The notes beneath the pieces were generated by a model. It ran no database searches. It worked only from the letters and a program-made list of their open reading frames with translations, and had not been told where the DNA came from. From positions 248,001-312,000 of the forward strand of contig JAXBDG010000004.1 of the NCBI GenBank assembly GCA_036320915.1: DNA of 64,000 bases. The letters are read 5' to 3'. The position numbers and the translations under genes were made by a program. The stretch comes from Linnemannia elongata (taxonomy: Eukaryota > Mortierellomycota > Mortierellomycetes > Mortierellales > Mortierellaceae). Of the stretch, positions 10,451 through 19,501 are shown piece by piece. The first letter of the stretch is position 1. Each line of letters begins with the position of its first letter.

Positions 10451-10841
10451 AGTCGCCGTTTAAAAAAACAGAAAAAATTGAACACAAACATAACAAATAG
10501 TGTTATGTGCGTAAATGGTGTTCTAGCACCGTGTAATGTAAACTGGGGTACATTCCTTAAGTGAGGACTGTTTTATTCTGAATGTGAATAATTATGCGAT
10601 TTCTCCCCAGGGCCTTCTACGGTCATGCAGACCAGTCTGGACATTCTCCCTATGGTTTTCTATGCCGATCAAAAAACACCCACTACATTCGTCCCTGTTC
10701 AATTTTACATGGAGTTTGTTCAAGATTTATTTTTGAACAATTTTTATATGTATTTATTCTTGCAAAATCAATCTCCTTGGCCATTGTTAACCTATTGCTA
10801 TCTCTGAACAACCTCTCAGGGCGTCGAATTCCAAGAACGAG
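10451..10841. other. intergenic / possible 5' part of the methyltransferase fragment
   Basis: Contains a coding-like frame at 10625-10760 (ILPMVFYADQKTPTTFVPVQ). A possible GTATTT...CTCAG intron ending at 10819 would join it in phase to the methyltransferase frame. No family recognised for this upstream piece. Confidence 0.3.
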
Positions 10842-12063
10842 ATGCTTTTGCATACATCAACTATTAGATCGATGACGGACTACAACAGCAAGGCGAAAAT
10901 CCAACGCAAAATACAGTGTGCTCCAAAACTGATTACATGTTTGACATTTATTTCTTTGTTCTTGCGCTACAAAGGCAGGAATGCTTTAATCATGGTAAGA
11001 CTTTGTACTTGAAGGCCCTTGTCAAGCATGTACATGATTTTCAAATTTTAGAGCGATAGCTCTAGCATAGACACTGTTATCCTTTTTTTTCCAGAACCAT
11101 CTCATGTAATCAGTTTTGGAGCTAGGATTAAATCCATATGAACCATATGAGAATTTTTGCATGGACTTAGTGCGGCATGCCATCTTTTTTTTCAAACCAC
11201 GCCTTAATGTCTGCGCAAAGTCACAACTTAAGAATGAGACTTTTGATTGCAAGAGATTAACAGTTGTAGATAGAGCACAATCAATAGAAAGTAGTAATTT
11301 CTATGAAACTTCTATGTTCCTGCAAAATAAGTCGAAATAAACCTAATAGTTTCTCTTCACGCATTAGAAACCTATCCATCTTTTTTTCTTAAGTTCCTCC
11401 CCAGGTCCTCCTTCCAGTCTCATTCTTAAGTTGTGACTTTGCGCAGACATTAAGGCGTGGTTTGAAAAAAAAGATGGCATGCCGCACTAAGTCCATGCAA
11501 AAATTCTCATATGGTTCATATGGATTTAATCCTAGCTCCAAAACTGATTACATGAGATGGTTCTGGAAAAAAAAGGATAACAGTGTCTATGCTAGAGCTA
11601 TCGCTCTAAAATTTGAACATCATGTACATGCTTGACAAGGGCCTTCAAGTACAAAGTCTTACCATGATTAAAGCATTCCTGCCTTTGTAGCGCAAGAACA
11701 AAGAAATAAATGTCAAACATGTAATCAGTTTTGGGGCACACTGTAGCTGCCAACCTGCTTGGGTATATTGCTAGCGCAGCTCGAAACCTACCGCCACTAC
11801 CACCTGACAGCTGTGTCAATGTCATTGAAAATGCGTGCAGCCACGGTGTCAACTCCGTTGATTTCGCCATTGCCATTTGTCAAGCTGTGACTGAGCGTGA
11901 TACCGTCCCTACTGTGGCCATCACGTTTAATGATTTGCCTGATAATGACTTTGATCAGGTGATTGCTCTGATAAGGCAATCAGCCGTGGTAAACTATCAC
12001 ACGGTATTGCATACACTTGGCAAAAGTATGTTCTCTTGTAAGGTGGCTCGGGGCTTGACTTGA
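10842..12063 (+). pseudogene. SABATH-type carboxyl methyltransferase fragment, split by a foldback element
   Basis: Bases 10842-10913 and 11744-12063 form one continuous frame if the element at 10914-11743 and one copy of the flanking TA are left out. The frame carries features of SAM-dependent carboxyl methyltransferases (SABATH, PF03492): an N-terminal YNSKAKIQRK-like segment, a glycine-loop-region equivalent (NVIENACSHGVNSVDFAIAI) and the family hallmark FNDLPDNDF. It ends at a TGA at 12061-12063, after roughly the first third of a normal 350-residue enzyme. I find no later substrate-binding part, so it was truncated as well as interrupted, unless further exons were missed. Upstream in-frame ATGs are at 10842 and 10872. 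In the family these enzymes methylate carboxylic acids such as salicylate or terpenoid acids; here activity is not expected. Confidence 0.75.
10914..11743. mobile_element. Tc1/mariner-like foldback MITE with 328-bp inverted arms, TA target duplication
   Basis: Arms 10914-11241 and 11416-11743 are exact-length reverse complements. By eye I find two mismatches (CTCC/CCCC near the tip and one T/G near 11040). The termini read CAGTGTGC and are flanked by TA on both sides, the pattern of Tc1/mariner elements. The 174-base loop has no coding frame. Inside each arm the terminal sequence recurs inverted (CATGTAATCAGTTTTGG at about 11103-11120 against CCAAAACTGATTACATG at the tip), giving a nested palindrome. 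Near-identity of the arms implies recent insertion or arm homogenisation. Confidence 0.9.
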
Positions 12064-12269
12064 CTTATTACGACTTGGTTTATTGTGGACTTGAGTTATG
12101 AGCTACTGAACTATCTACGGTATGGACTCGTTATTTATATGTGATCCGGAGATATGGTAATTCTGGATAATTCTAGGACGAATTGGTCACGAGCCACGGT
12201 TCTTTGTTATTGATAGTGCTGAAAAAATCCAGAAGTTGGTGGCGTCGTTTAAATGTCATATGATCTATA

Positions 12270-13075
12270 TCAGAGTGGATACTCTGACAGCTCGCCATTA
12301 AAGATCAGGACAGCATGCATGAGGAACGAACACACGTAGGCAGAGCATATGGCCTCGTTAGCAAAGGTGTCTGAAGGGATAGCCCGTATCTTGGAGTCGA
12401 GCTCTTCAAGCAGTCTGCGTAGTGACTCCTTGTGTTCTTTGGAGTCAAGTGGCTCTGTCGAGATGCTAGTGAAGGGTGGCAGATCAGACATGTTTAGTGT
12501 CTCCATGTTCAAGATCGCGTACAGGCTGTTGACTTCCTTGAGTATGAAGTCGGAGTACTTCTTGGTCGGCGTCTCCAGAGCTACTGTCAATGTTTTGATG
12601 TTGGTCCTCCTGTACATCTGGATGATGTCGCGTCCTTGTCCTGATACACGGCATAGATAGCTTTCTCAAACTTGCTGATAGTTGTCGTCTCGGCGTCTGT
12701 GGTCCATGGGAAGCTCTCGGTGCGATTGGGTCGCACGACGATGTTGAGTGTGATGGTGTCTTTGCCCCCGCGTAGGTTCTCGAGCTCCACCAGCATCTTT
12801 GCCATCTTTGCCTCCAACTCGAGCGTGTGTGGCGTGCTTGTATCTATCTACACATCACACACGGCAAATAACATGAAAGAAATGTTAGTAAAGAGATCCA
12901 TGTCCGTCTTCCTTTAGAGTCAATTCCTCGGTTGCAGCTTACATTGTATGTACATTCATTACCTGATTGCAGTGGCGATGGACGCTGGACGATGATATGG
13001 ATCGTTTTTTTTGGGCGGCTTCTCCGAAAAGACATCGGCAACGTCGTCCGTTGGGTCAAGGAAGCACATACACAA
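12270..13075 (-). pseudogene. Crinkler-like (CRN) effector gene remnant with frameshifts
   Basis: Two exons are visible: about 13075-12966 and 12847-12270. The first carries the end of a CRN header: an LDPTDDVADVF segment followed, after a break in a run of eight A, by KTIHIIVQRPS, the conserved end of fungal CRN N-terminal domains. The second starts with a short coiled-coil-like stretch (LELEAKMAKMLVELENLR) and a C-terminal domain with ITLNIVV and PWTTDAETTTISKFEKAIYA. The frame is broken a second time near 12630. The first part of the header is missing. CRN proteins are secreted or translocated proteins first described in oomycetes and abundant in soil fungi; the role here is unknown and the copy is not expected to make a full product. 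Confidence 0.7.
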
Positions 13076-13786
13076 TGTGCATATATTTATCCAATGCCCT
13101 TCCACTTTCCGCTATTGGCTACTCCAGCCGCAATGGTCGTGCTTGGTCTAGTTCTTTAGCTCATAACAACCTTTATTAAACATACAGAAAAGCGCACTCT
13201 AGTCTCCACCTCTTGTTCTTATTCTTGTTCCCAATTATTTCTCCGTTTCAAGGCTCGTAACCGTTACAAGATGGCTGTGCATGCATTTATAGCTGTAGAG
13301 TAGGTAATGTTAACAAAGAGATGACAATAGAGCATTCTTCAACCGACTTCAATTTGACAAGGCGGTCATTTGTGAGAAATTACAATCATATCGCAATCGT
13401 TCAAGTATGATTTTGCTAAAAAAAAAAAAAAAAAAGATCGCTAAACCGATTTGAATAAGGAGTAAAGACTGTAATACACAGTGCGACATAGAGACCTCAG
13501 GTAGAGAGCCTGAAAGGACAACACGGAAGATGAAAATGATCAATTAGACGAAGTGCTTAGACGAATTTACAGAAGCCGCTGAAAGACAAAGAAGCAGGTA
13601 GTGAAAATGTGTAAGAAAGCGAGGGACGCGTAGACATAGAGAAAGTGAGGTACACACAATAGACGGGATATTTTGTCCTGAATTAATATTCATATACTGG
13701 TATTTCTCTCGCATTCAAGAAAATAGCTAGACCAGTTTCTGAGCATGTCTCACTGAGAAGAGTAATGTCCGCTGTAGATAGACTGC
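13076..13786. other. intergenic, no supported gene
   Basis: AT-rich sequence with an A-run at 13419-13435. No coding frame supported. Confidence 0.4.
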
Positions 13787-15368
13787 TCAATTGAGATATT
13801 TCTTGATATGCACGAGATCAGCGGATGTCCAGGACCTTTTCAGTGATTCGGGGTGATCCTCTAACCATTTGATGCAATTCTATAGATGTTCTAACAAGTC
13901 AAAGTTAACACTGTTCTGAGATACAACAAGAGTGCTTTTTAGGGTTGCTTTTACAGCTGTACACGTACTTGGTGCCAGAAAAGGGTAGGGAGGGAGGGCA
14001 GCAGTGCTCCCATGTGGATAGTAGCAGAGGGGACCGAGAATACACCGACCTCCGCCAGTACCATAATTCCTCGAGCCTTGATAAAGTGGCGGTAAACGGT
14101 ACCAACATCAGCGACCACCTGAATAAGAGGTACGACCGGGGCTCCCTCGTTTAGTACAGCTGTCCCAAATCGGGAAAGTCTGTAAAGATCCCAACCATTC
14201 TACTTCTTGTCGTTCCTTTGGGTAGGGCCTGTGACCTCACCGAAGGACACTTCCTTCTCTCCAATCATTACTTTAAAATCTGGGCGGTCAGGCTTGTTGC
14301 CTTGCTTTTTTTGAGTGTTGAAGTTGGTGTTGGGGCTAATTGAGAGGCAATGAAACAAACATTCTTTAGCAAATGAACAGAACAACAACGCATCATTATC
14401 AATTAGGCTAGATTTGAACTTACAAATGTGCAAAGATCTCTAGCGCTGGGTCATGAGCGAATACCCTGAGGATGGGGGACATGTGGTTTGCAACGAGGGT
14501 TTCCTCCGATATCCCTCCTTTCTCTCTATCAGGCAGCTCCTCCACCCTTAACACGTCAAGCGAAGATACCTTATTAGTGAGCACCATCTACACATTCGCT
14601 GTAAAACAAAAATGCAAAACAAGCGTACTTAACTTACATCTGCTGGAACAGTCGCCTCAGCCTTTTGTTTTTCACACCGTCGAGAGCCTCAACCGCCTCC
14701 TCAAGCTCACTGTTTGTTCGATGCTAAGGAGAACACACAGTATTAGCATGTAATGAAATAATAAACGTATACTGCATGCATTATGACAAAATCCAAAAGT
14801 GTATCTTACGCGTATTGAACGAAGGATGGATCCATCTTCGATGTCGATCGCATCCACTTTCTTTGTAAGAGATCCTCGTATTTTCTTAAGACATTGCTTG
14901 GGGAAGATCTTCGTCATCCTGGCGGTGGGGCTCCAAGGAGCGAATGTGCCAGCAAGGATCCTATAAAACGCAAGGAACAGTGGCGTTACTATCCATGATA
15001 TAGCTTCATAAGCTCTATCTTGTGTTCTAAAATGGTAAACCAAGCATTCCTACATTATGTCGGCTGGCTCTGTCTTTCTTAGCTCTCTTGCGCGAAGGGC
15101 CTCGATCGCCGATTCCTTGTAGTCGTCAACCATGCATGGTACACAACGACCATCTAGGACTCACTGGTCAATTGGCGTGACAGTGGTAAAAAAACAAACA
15201 GAAAATGATGAGATTCAATATACAAACCAATCACAATATGATAAACACGGACTGGCAATTGTAGTTTACCTTGTCGCACTCCTTGTGCTTAACAGATGTG
15301 ATCAATGCCACCAGATCATCGATTTCTTCCAGATCAAGGCTATCGTCGCTGTTTGCCAAGTCCGAAGC
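13787..15368 (-). pseudogene. multi-exon gene of unnamed family, broken by an in-frame TAG
   Basis: At least six exons can be read on the minus strand: 15368-15270, about 15146-15054, 14960-14810, 14723-14640, about 14599-14426, 14335-13969 and 13879-13787. They carry dense coding signal (LEEIDDLVALITSVKHK, YKESAIEALRARELRKTEP, LAGTFAPWSPTARMTKIF, LDVLRVEELPDREKGGISEE, KPDRPDFKVMIGEKEVSFGE, VVADVGTVYRHFIKARGIMV, WLEDHPESLKRSWTSADLVH). In the sixth exon a TAG at 14202-14200 interrupts an otherwise open frame that continues for 77 codons to a good GTACGT donor. Phase also fails at the first and fourth junctions. The PD...(E)V pattern recalls, but does not satisfy, PD-(D/E)XK nuclease motifs. 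I know of no function. Further 5' exons may lie beyond 15380. Confidence 0.65.
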
Positions 15369-16000
15369 CTGCTATGACAAAAGCTCTTGGTTACGAATGG
15401 TTACAGATGCCGTAAAAAGGAATTACTTACTCCACCCTAGAAAAGTGACGACAGGAAATACCTCATCCTTTGGGAGAGGGTTTAGACCTCTTTGAGAGAG
15501 GTACAGGATCGCATGTCAGAGAGGGAAAGGATTGCTCTGTAGAGCGGGAACAAAGTGTGTGTGACCGGGAAAAATTTCTGTCCCAGACACTCCAGAAGCT
15601 GGGTGATGGGAAAGGCGTAGGCCGGTGGTTCGCCCACGTAGTCAAGTGAATCGGGGTTTGAGTTCTAAAGTCGACTGTATCTCCTGCTCGTTGTCTCGTC
15701 AACTCGATCCTATCTGGTAGAGTCGTTAAGGGGTCTGCTTGTGGATGGGTACCATCAATCATCTAATTAGCCATACGGCGTTATTCTTGTTTTTCTTTTT
15801 TTTCTTTCTTTTTCATACCCCGAACTCATTCCCTTCCCGTCCGTCTCATCTCGCTCCAATCCTTTCAATAACATAGACAGCACGAGGAAACCTTTCCTCT
15901 TCCTTTCCCTTTCCCCTCCTGCGCTCTTTTCTTCCATCCTCACTTCTTTCTCTCTTCGCCTCGCCCACCTTGCTCCTTCCTCTCCCAAGTAAACAACAGA
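15369..16000. other. intergenic; promoter of the glycosyltransferase
   Basis: The part nearest 16001 is a pyrimidine-rich leader (CTTTCCTCTTCC...CTCCTTCC), the usual look of promoters in this window. A 99-codon minus frame at 15463-15762 is not convincing. Confidence 0.4.
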
Positions 16001-16903
16001 ATGGGACCCATTCTTCGGTTTAAGACTAAGCGGATAGTCGTCATCCTCGTCTTTATCGCCACCATTGCCACCCTTGTGGGTCCTTATATCTTTGTCCACT
16101 TCCCAAGGACATGTATACCTTATGTTGACCCGATTCACCAAACAGGGCGACCTATCTCTTCTTCACCTTCGACATCAACGGCGACAGACAACAACAACTA
16201 CAATAGCATTCATGGATACCAAGACCCTCGGATCATCATACTCTCGGGTCAAGTCTGTACGAACCCGGACCCAAATTCGAAATGTCGACAACTCGGTCAA
16301 GTCTCCCACCACAACCGTCGTGAATACATCGCTCATCAGCAAGGCCGATATGATCTCTGGGATACCAATATCGCCCATTATTTTGAGCAGGTCAAAGCCG
16401 CTGGTGCCGTTCCTGCCTGGGCCAAGATCAAGATGATCAAGGATGAACTCGCCAAGGATGAACACGATTGGATCTTTTGGATGGATACGGATGCCCTGAT
16501 TGCCAATATGGATATCCGACTGGAACAGTTTATCGATAACCGGCATCCTTTAATCGTCACCAAGGACTGGTATTGCCTCAACGCCGGTGTGTTTTTTATC
16601 AAGAACGATGACTGGTCTCGAGAGTTTATCGACCTGGTCTGGTCCAAGATGGGACCCTATGATCACGAACAAGACTGGATGATTGCAACTTTGGAGAGAC
16701 ATCCAGAGCTGAAGGAGCAAGAAAAAGTCAAGTATTTGCCACAGTGTAGTTTCAATTCGTATTGGCATATGAAGAAACTCTATGAGATGTTCCGACCGGG
16801 CGACTTTATGGTTCATTGGGCGGCCTTCAACTGGGATGTACAGTCGTTCAAGGATTGGCAACAGCTTCGGTACTTCAAGGTGCCGTCACTCCGGTCAGCA
16901 TAA
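16001..16903 (+). CDS. GT34 (GMA12/MNN10-type) glycosyltransferase, type II membrane protein, 300 aa
   Basis: Intronless. A short cytosolic basic tail (MGPILRFKTKRI) is followed by one transmembrane anchor (about 12-32), a low-complexity stem (about 45-65) and a catalytic domain from about 70. The domain carries WIFWMDTDALI at about 157-167, whose DxD motif binds the metal and nucleotide sugar, plus family landmarks CLNAGVFFIKN, DHEQDWM and GDFMVHWA. These are the features of galactosyl/mannosyl transferases of family GT34 (PF05637) in the Golgi, which extend cell-wall and glycoprotein mannans or galactomannans. Length is close to the family norm, and all core motifs are present. The donor sugar cannot be told from sequence alone. 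Confidence 0.9.
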   Translation: MGPILRFKTKRIVVILVFIATIATLVGPYIFVHFPRTCIPYVDPIHQTGRPISSSPSTSTATDNNNYNSIHGYQDPRIIILSGQVCTNPDPNSKCRQLGQVSHHNRREYIAHQQGRYDLWDTNIAHYFEQVKAAGAVPAWAKIKMIKDELAKDEHDWIFWMDTDALIANMDIRLEQFIDNRHPLIVTKDWYCLNAGVFFIKNDDWSREFIDLVWSKMGPYDHEQDWMIATLERHPELKEQEKVKYLPQCSFNSYWHMKKLYEMFRPGDFMVHWAAFNWDVQSFKDWQQLRYFKVPSLRSA

Positions 16904-17402
16904 GGATTCCACCTCTCTCCCCCTCACATCAAGGTCGCTCTCCTCCATCCTATTCCTCTTTGTCTTCCTACCTTCTATATAATAAATTGCTCAACATTGC
17001 TGCAAACAATTGTCCTTGTCATTGTCGTCGCTTTTCTTCGTCTCCTTTGCCACCAATCCTACACCTATTCTTGATCGCCCTTTAACCCACGTTTTCTTTG
17101 CACACCCCTGCTTTCCTTAGCTTCTTACTACCTCTTTTCTTTTTACCATCATTCCCACACATATCTCGCCTTTGCCACCCTTTCTCACTTTTCCTTTTGA
17201 CCTTACACTTTCTTAATTTTTATTTTATTTTTTAATTTATTTTTATTGCTCGCCTTCTCTCAATTCTTTTCATCCTTCACTTCTTTTTTCTTTCCTTTTT
17301 TCTTTCCTTTTCTCTTTCCCTTCTTTCTTTCCTCTTCGCTTTCTCTTCATGCATCACCCTGTCTCATATCTCTCGCCCTTTTTTCACCTTTCTATTCAAT
17401 TA
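16904..17402. other. intergenic, pyrimidine-rich
   Basis: 3' flank of the glycosyltransferase and a long C/T-rich stretch (17080-17340). No gene supported. Confidence 0.4.
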
Positions 17403-17926
17403 ATGTTTCGCGACACCTTGACCGACAATCGCCTGAGTCACTTCTGTCTCGTTGACGGACTACCCACATCCAGACCCTTCTCCACCAAGGTCTCTTCCGC
17501 AGATACTGTTGGTGAGCAGTGAAGATGTTGCACAAAAGTCTCACTGATAGATTCAGACTTATCGTCACGGCTATTTGAGGAATTTCTCAGATCGGCAAGT
17601 CGGATGCCGCCACCGACAAGACAAAGGCCACGTTTACATCTTGGAAGGATCAACTGCGCTAAGGAAAATGGTGCGAATAACACAACCGGTAAGTTGTTGT
17701 CATTATCATCTCATTTGAAGTGTCCTTTCTCATGTCGCTGTTTGCTGCTACTTTGCCTTGGTTATTACCTATCCTGCTGAGCTTGTCAATTTCCAAGATA
17801 ATTGGCCTGCTCCCTGGCCCGAGCTTGAAGGTTTCCAGCGGTACTGATGATAATATTTCCAAAGATCTTCCCACGTCGCTACGTCGATTTTATGAACATG
17901 CTACAAGGCCGCAAGCGGCGTTCTGA
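17403..17926 (+). pseudogene. CRN-header-like remnant, or a short chimeric three-exon gene
   Basis: From the ATG at 17403 the frame reads a CRN-header-like start (SHFCLVDGLPTSRPFSTKVS, then SSADTV), matching the LFCLVDGE...FSVKI...DTVG pattern of CRN proteins. A GTGAGC donor follows at 17512. Using acceptors at 17590 and 17797, three exons (17403-17511, 17591-17688, 17798-17926) close in phase to a 111-residue product. The rest of the CRN header (DLK-type helix and the KTIHI end) is absent, and other coding-like pieces lie in competing frames (NFQDNWPAPWPELEG at about 17790-17840, RRYVDFMNMLQG at about 17878-17915). The simplest reading is a decayed CRN copy; a functional short protein cannot be excluded. 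Confidence 0.45.
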
Positions 17927-19186
17927 AGATTAGCAATCTCAAACACCAAAATAGATGAAGGCGGGTGATCCTTCACCATGCGATAAGTGATAAATTTTCA
18001 GATCGCCAAAAACATTGATAAACCATTCTTTCGTACCTCTCGCTGGCTTGATCGTAATACTTTTTTATTTTATTTTATTTTTTTTGGAATATTCTACTTG
18101 GCAGCCTGGGTTACTCGAATTACTCGACAACCTCGTACTAAGTCCATGCAACTCGCTTTTTTTATTTTTTTTACACAGCACCTTGTTGCAATATCACACG
18201 CTCGTCACTAATGTGCTCAATTCGTTACCCTCCTTCCTGTGGTTCAATTCACGGAGTTCGTGTCCCATATCGTCATCACCACGACTTGTCAGAAGCTAAA
18301 AAGTGATAATATCAGCCAAAACGCTTCAATGATCTACTCTGAGGGTGCACAAATGATGCTCCGAGGGAGCGCGAAGGAAGCAAGCTGTCTCCGTGAGTTT
18401 GGTCTCTCCTGTCCACGTTTTCGTCTTGAAAACAAAAAATGTGAGCTACATGGACTTAGTACGAAGTTGTCGAATAATTCGAGTAACCCGGGTTGTCAAA
18501 CAGGTTAACGCCATTTTTTTTTTGATACGCGATTTTATTTCATGTACAGTACAGGCCAAACTCCCCAGTACACCATCCCATAGTCGGATGAAGATAATTT
18601 GACATTACGCTCAAAATATCCTGACAGCAAGTTAGGTTAACTATAGTCCGACAAGAAAAACTCATATTCTCGTGCTATTTACATGTCAACGTTGCAAATC
18701 AACAAGCTAACTATGCGTTATGTCTTTTAGATATTTTGACATTCGCATATCTCGAAAAAGATAACTTAACAGTAGCAAAAAGATCTTTTGACACCTTGAT
18801 TTTGGAGGCGAGGAAGAACATCTTTTATGTACAGTCAGAATAGCTGCTGTATTCATTGACGAATTGGGCCTCCCAGTTTAGCCGTTGTTAACCACAGCAG
18901 CTGCTTGTTTACTAGCGTGATAAGAGGAGTCCAGAAAGCAAAGACAGATAGAAAAATAAAGACGCTACGTTTATGTCCAGTTCACATCTTTTTCACGCCT
19001 TTGCACACACTCTCTCTATCACCCTCATATCACTTTCATATCTATTTTCCCTTGATACAACAAAGTCCACATTGGTCTTACATGTTAGAACATCTAAATA
19101 ATCTGATGTGAATGGAATGTCAGCGTAAGTTTTCTTGAAAAAGATGGAGAGCAAAGAAAAAGAAAACGACCATTACACCCTGTCGC
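17927..19186. other. repeat-containing intergenic region
   Basis: Holds the imperfect inverted repeat at 18098-18498. No supported gene. Confidence 0.45.
18098..18498. repeat. imperfect inverted repeat, ~60-bp arms (degenerate MITE-like)
   Basis: Left arm 18098-18158 and right arm 18433-18498 are reverse complements at most positions (GGGTTACTCGAATTACTCG, CGTACTAAGTCCATG). The arms enclose about 275 bases with no coding frame. No clear target duplication. Confidence 0.6.
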
Positions 19187-19501
19187 CTTGCACTTATAGA
19201 AGAACAATGTCCTGTACATATGCCGTGCAAGATTTTAAACATACAAAAACCATCTATTTCTACCCAGTACCAGGTTGTAAATTGCCATTCTGGATGCTTT
19301 TTCAAGATCCCCTGGATCGATTATCTAGTATCCAGGGCTCAGAGTGCCCAAAAACACGGTTCCTGAGAAGGTGTGTTTTTTGTCAGAACCTGTATGTTTG
19401 CTATTATTTACTGTATATCCAAATAGCAGGGGATCTAGCTCAAATGGTAGAGCGCTCGCTTAGCATGCGAGAGGCACTGGGATCGATGCCCAGGTTCTCC
19501 A
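19187..19501 (+). repeat. left arm of the inverted duplication that includes tRNA-Ala
   Basis: About 240 bases of tRNA 5' flank plus the tRNA itself are repeated in inverted orientation at 21254-21554. The flanks agree at roughly 85% of positions by eye, while the tRNA parts are identical. Similarity stops at the 3' end of the tRNA. Confidence 0.85.
19429..19501 (+). tRNA. tRNA-Ala (anticodon AGC)
   Basis: A 73-base cloverleaf: acceptor GGGGATC/GTTCTCC with the alanine identity pair G3-U70 and one U-U mismatch at 6-67. D stem is GCTC/GAGC, anticodon stem CTCGC/GCGAG with loop TTAGCAT, and T stem CTGGG/CCCAG with loop ATCGATG. It has no intron, and a run of eight or more T about ten bases downstream fits a Pol III terminator. 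Identical to the inverted copy at 21254-21326. Confidence 0.95.
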
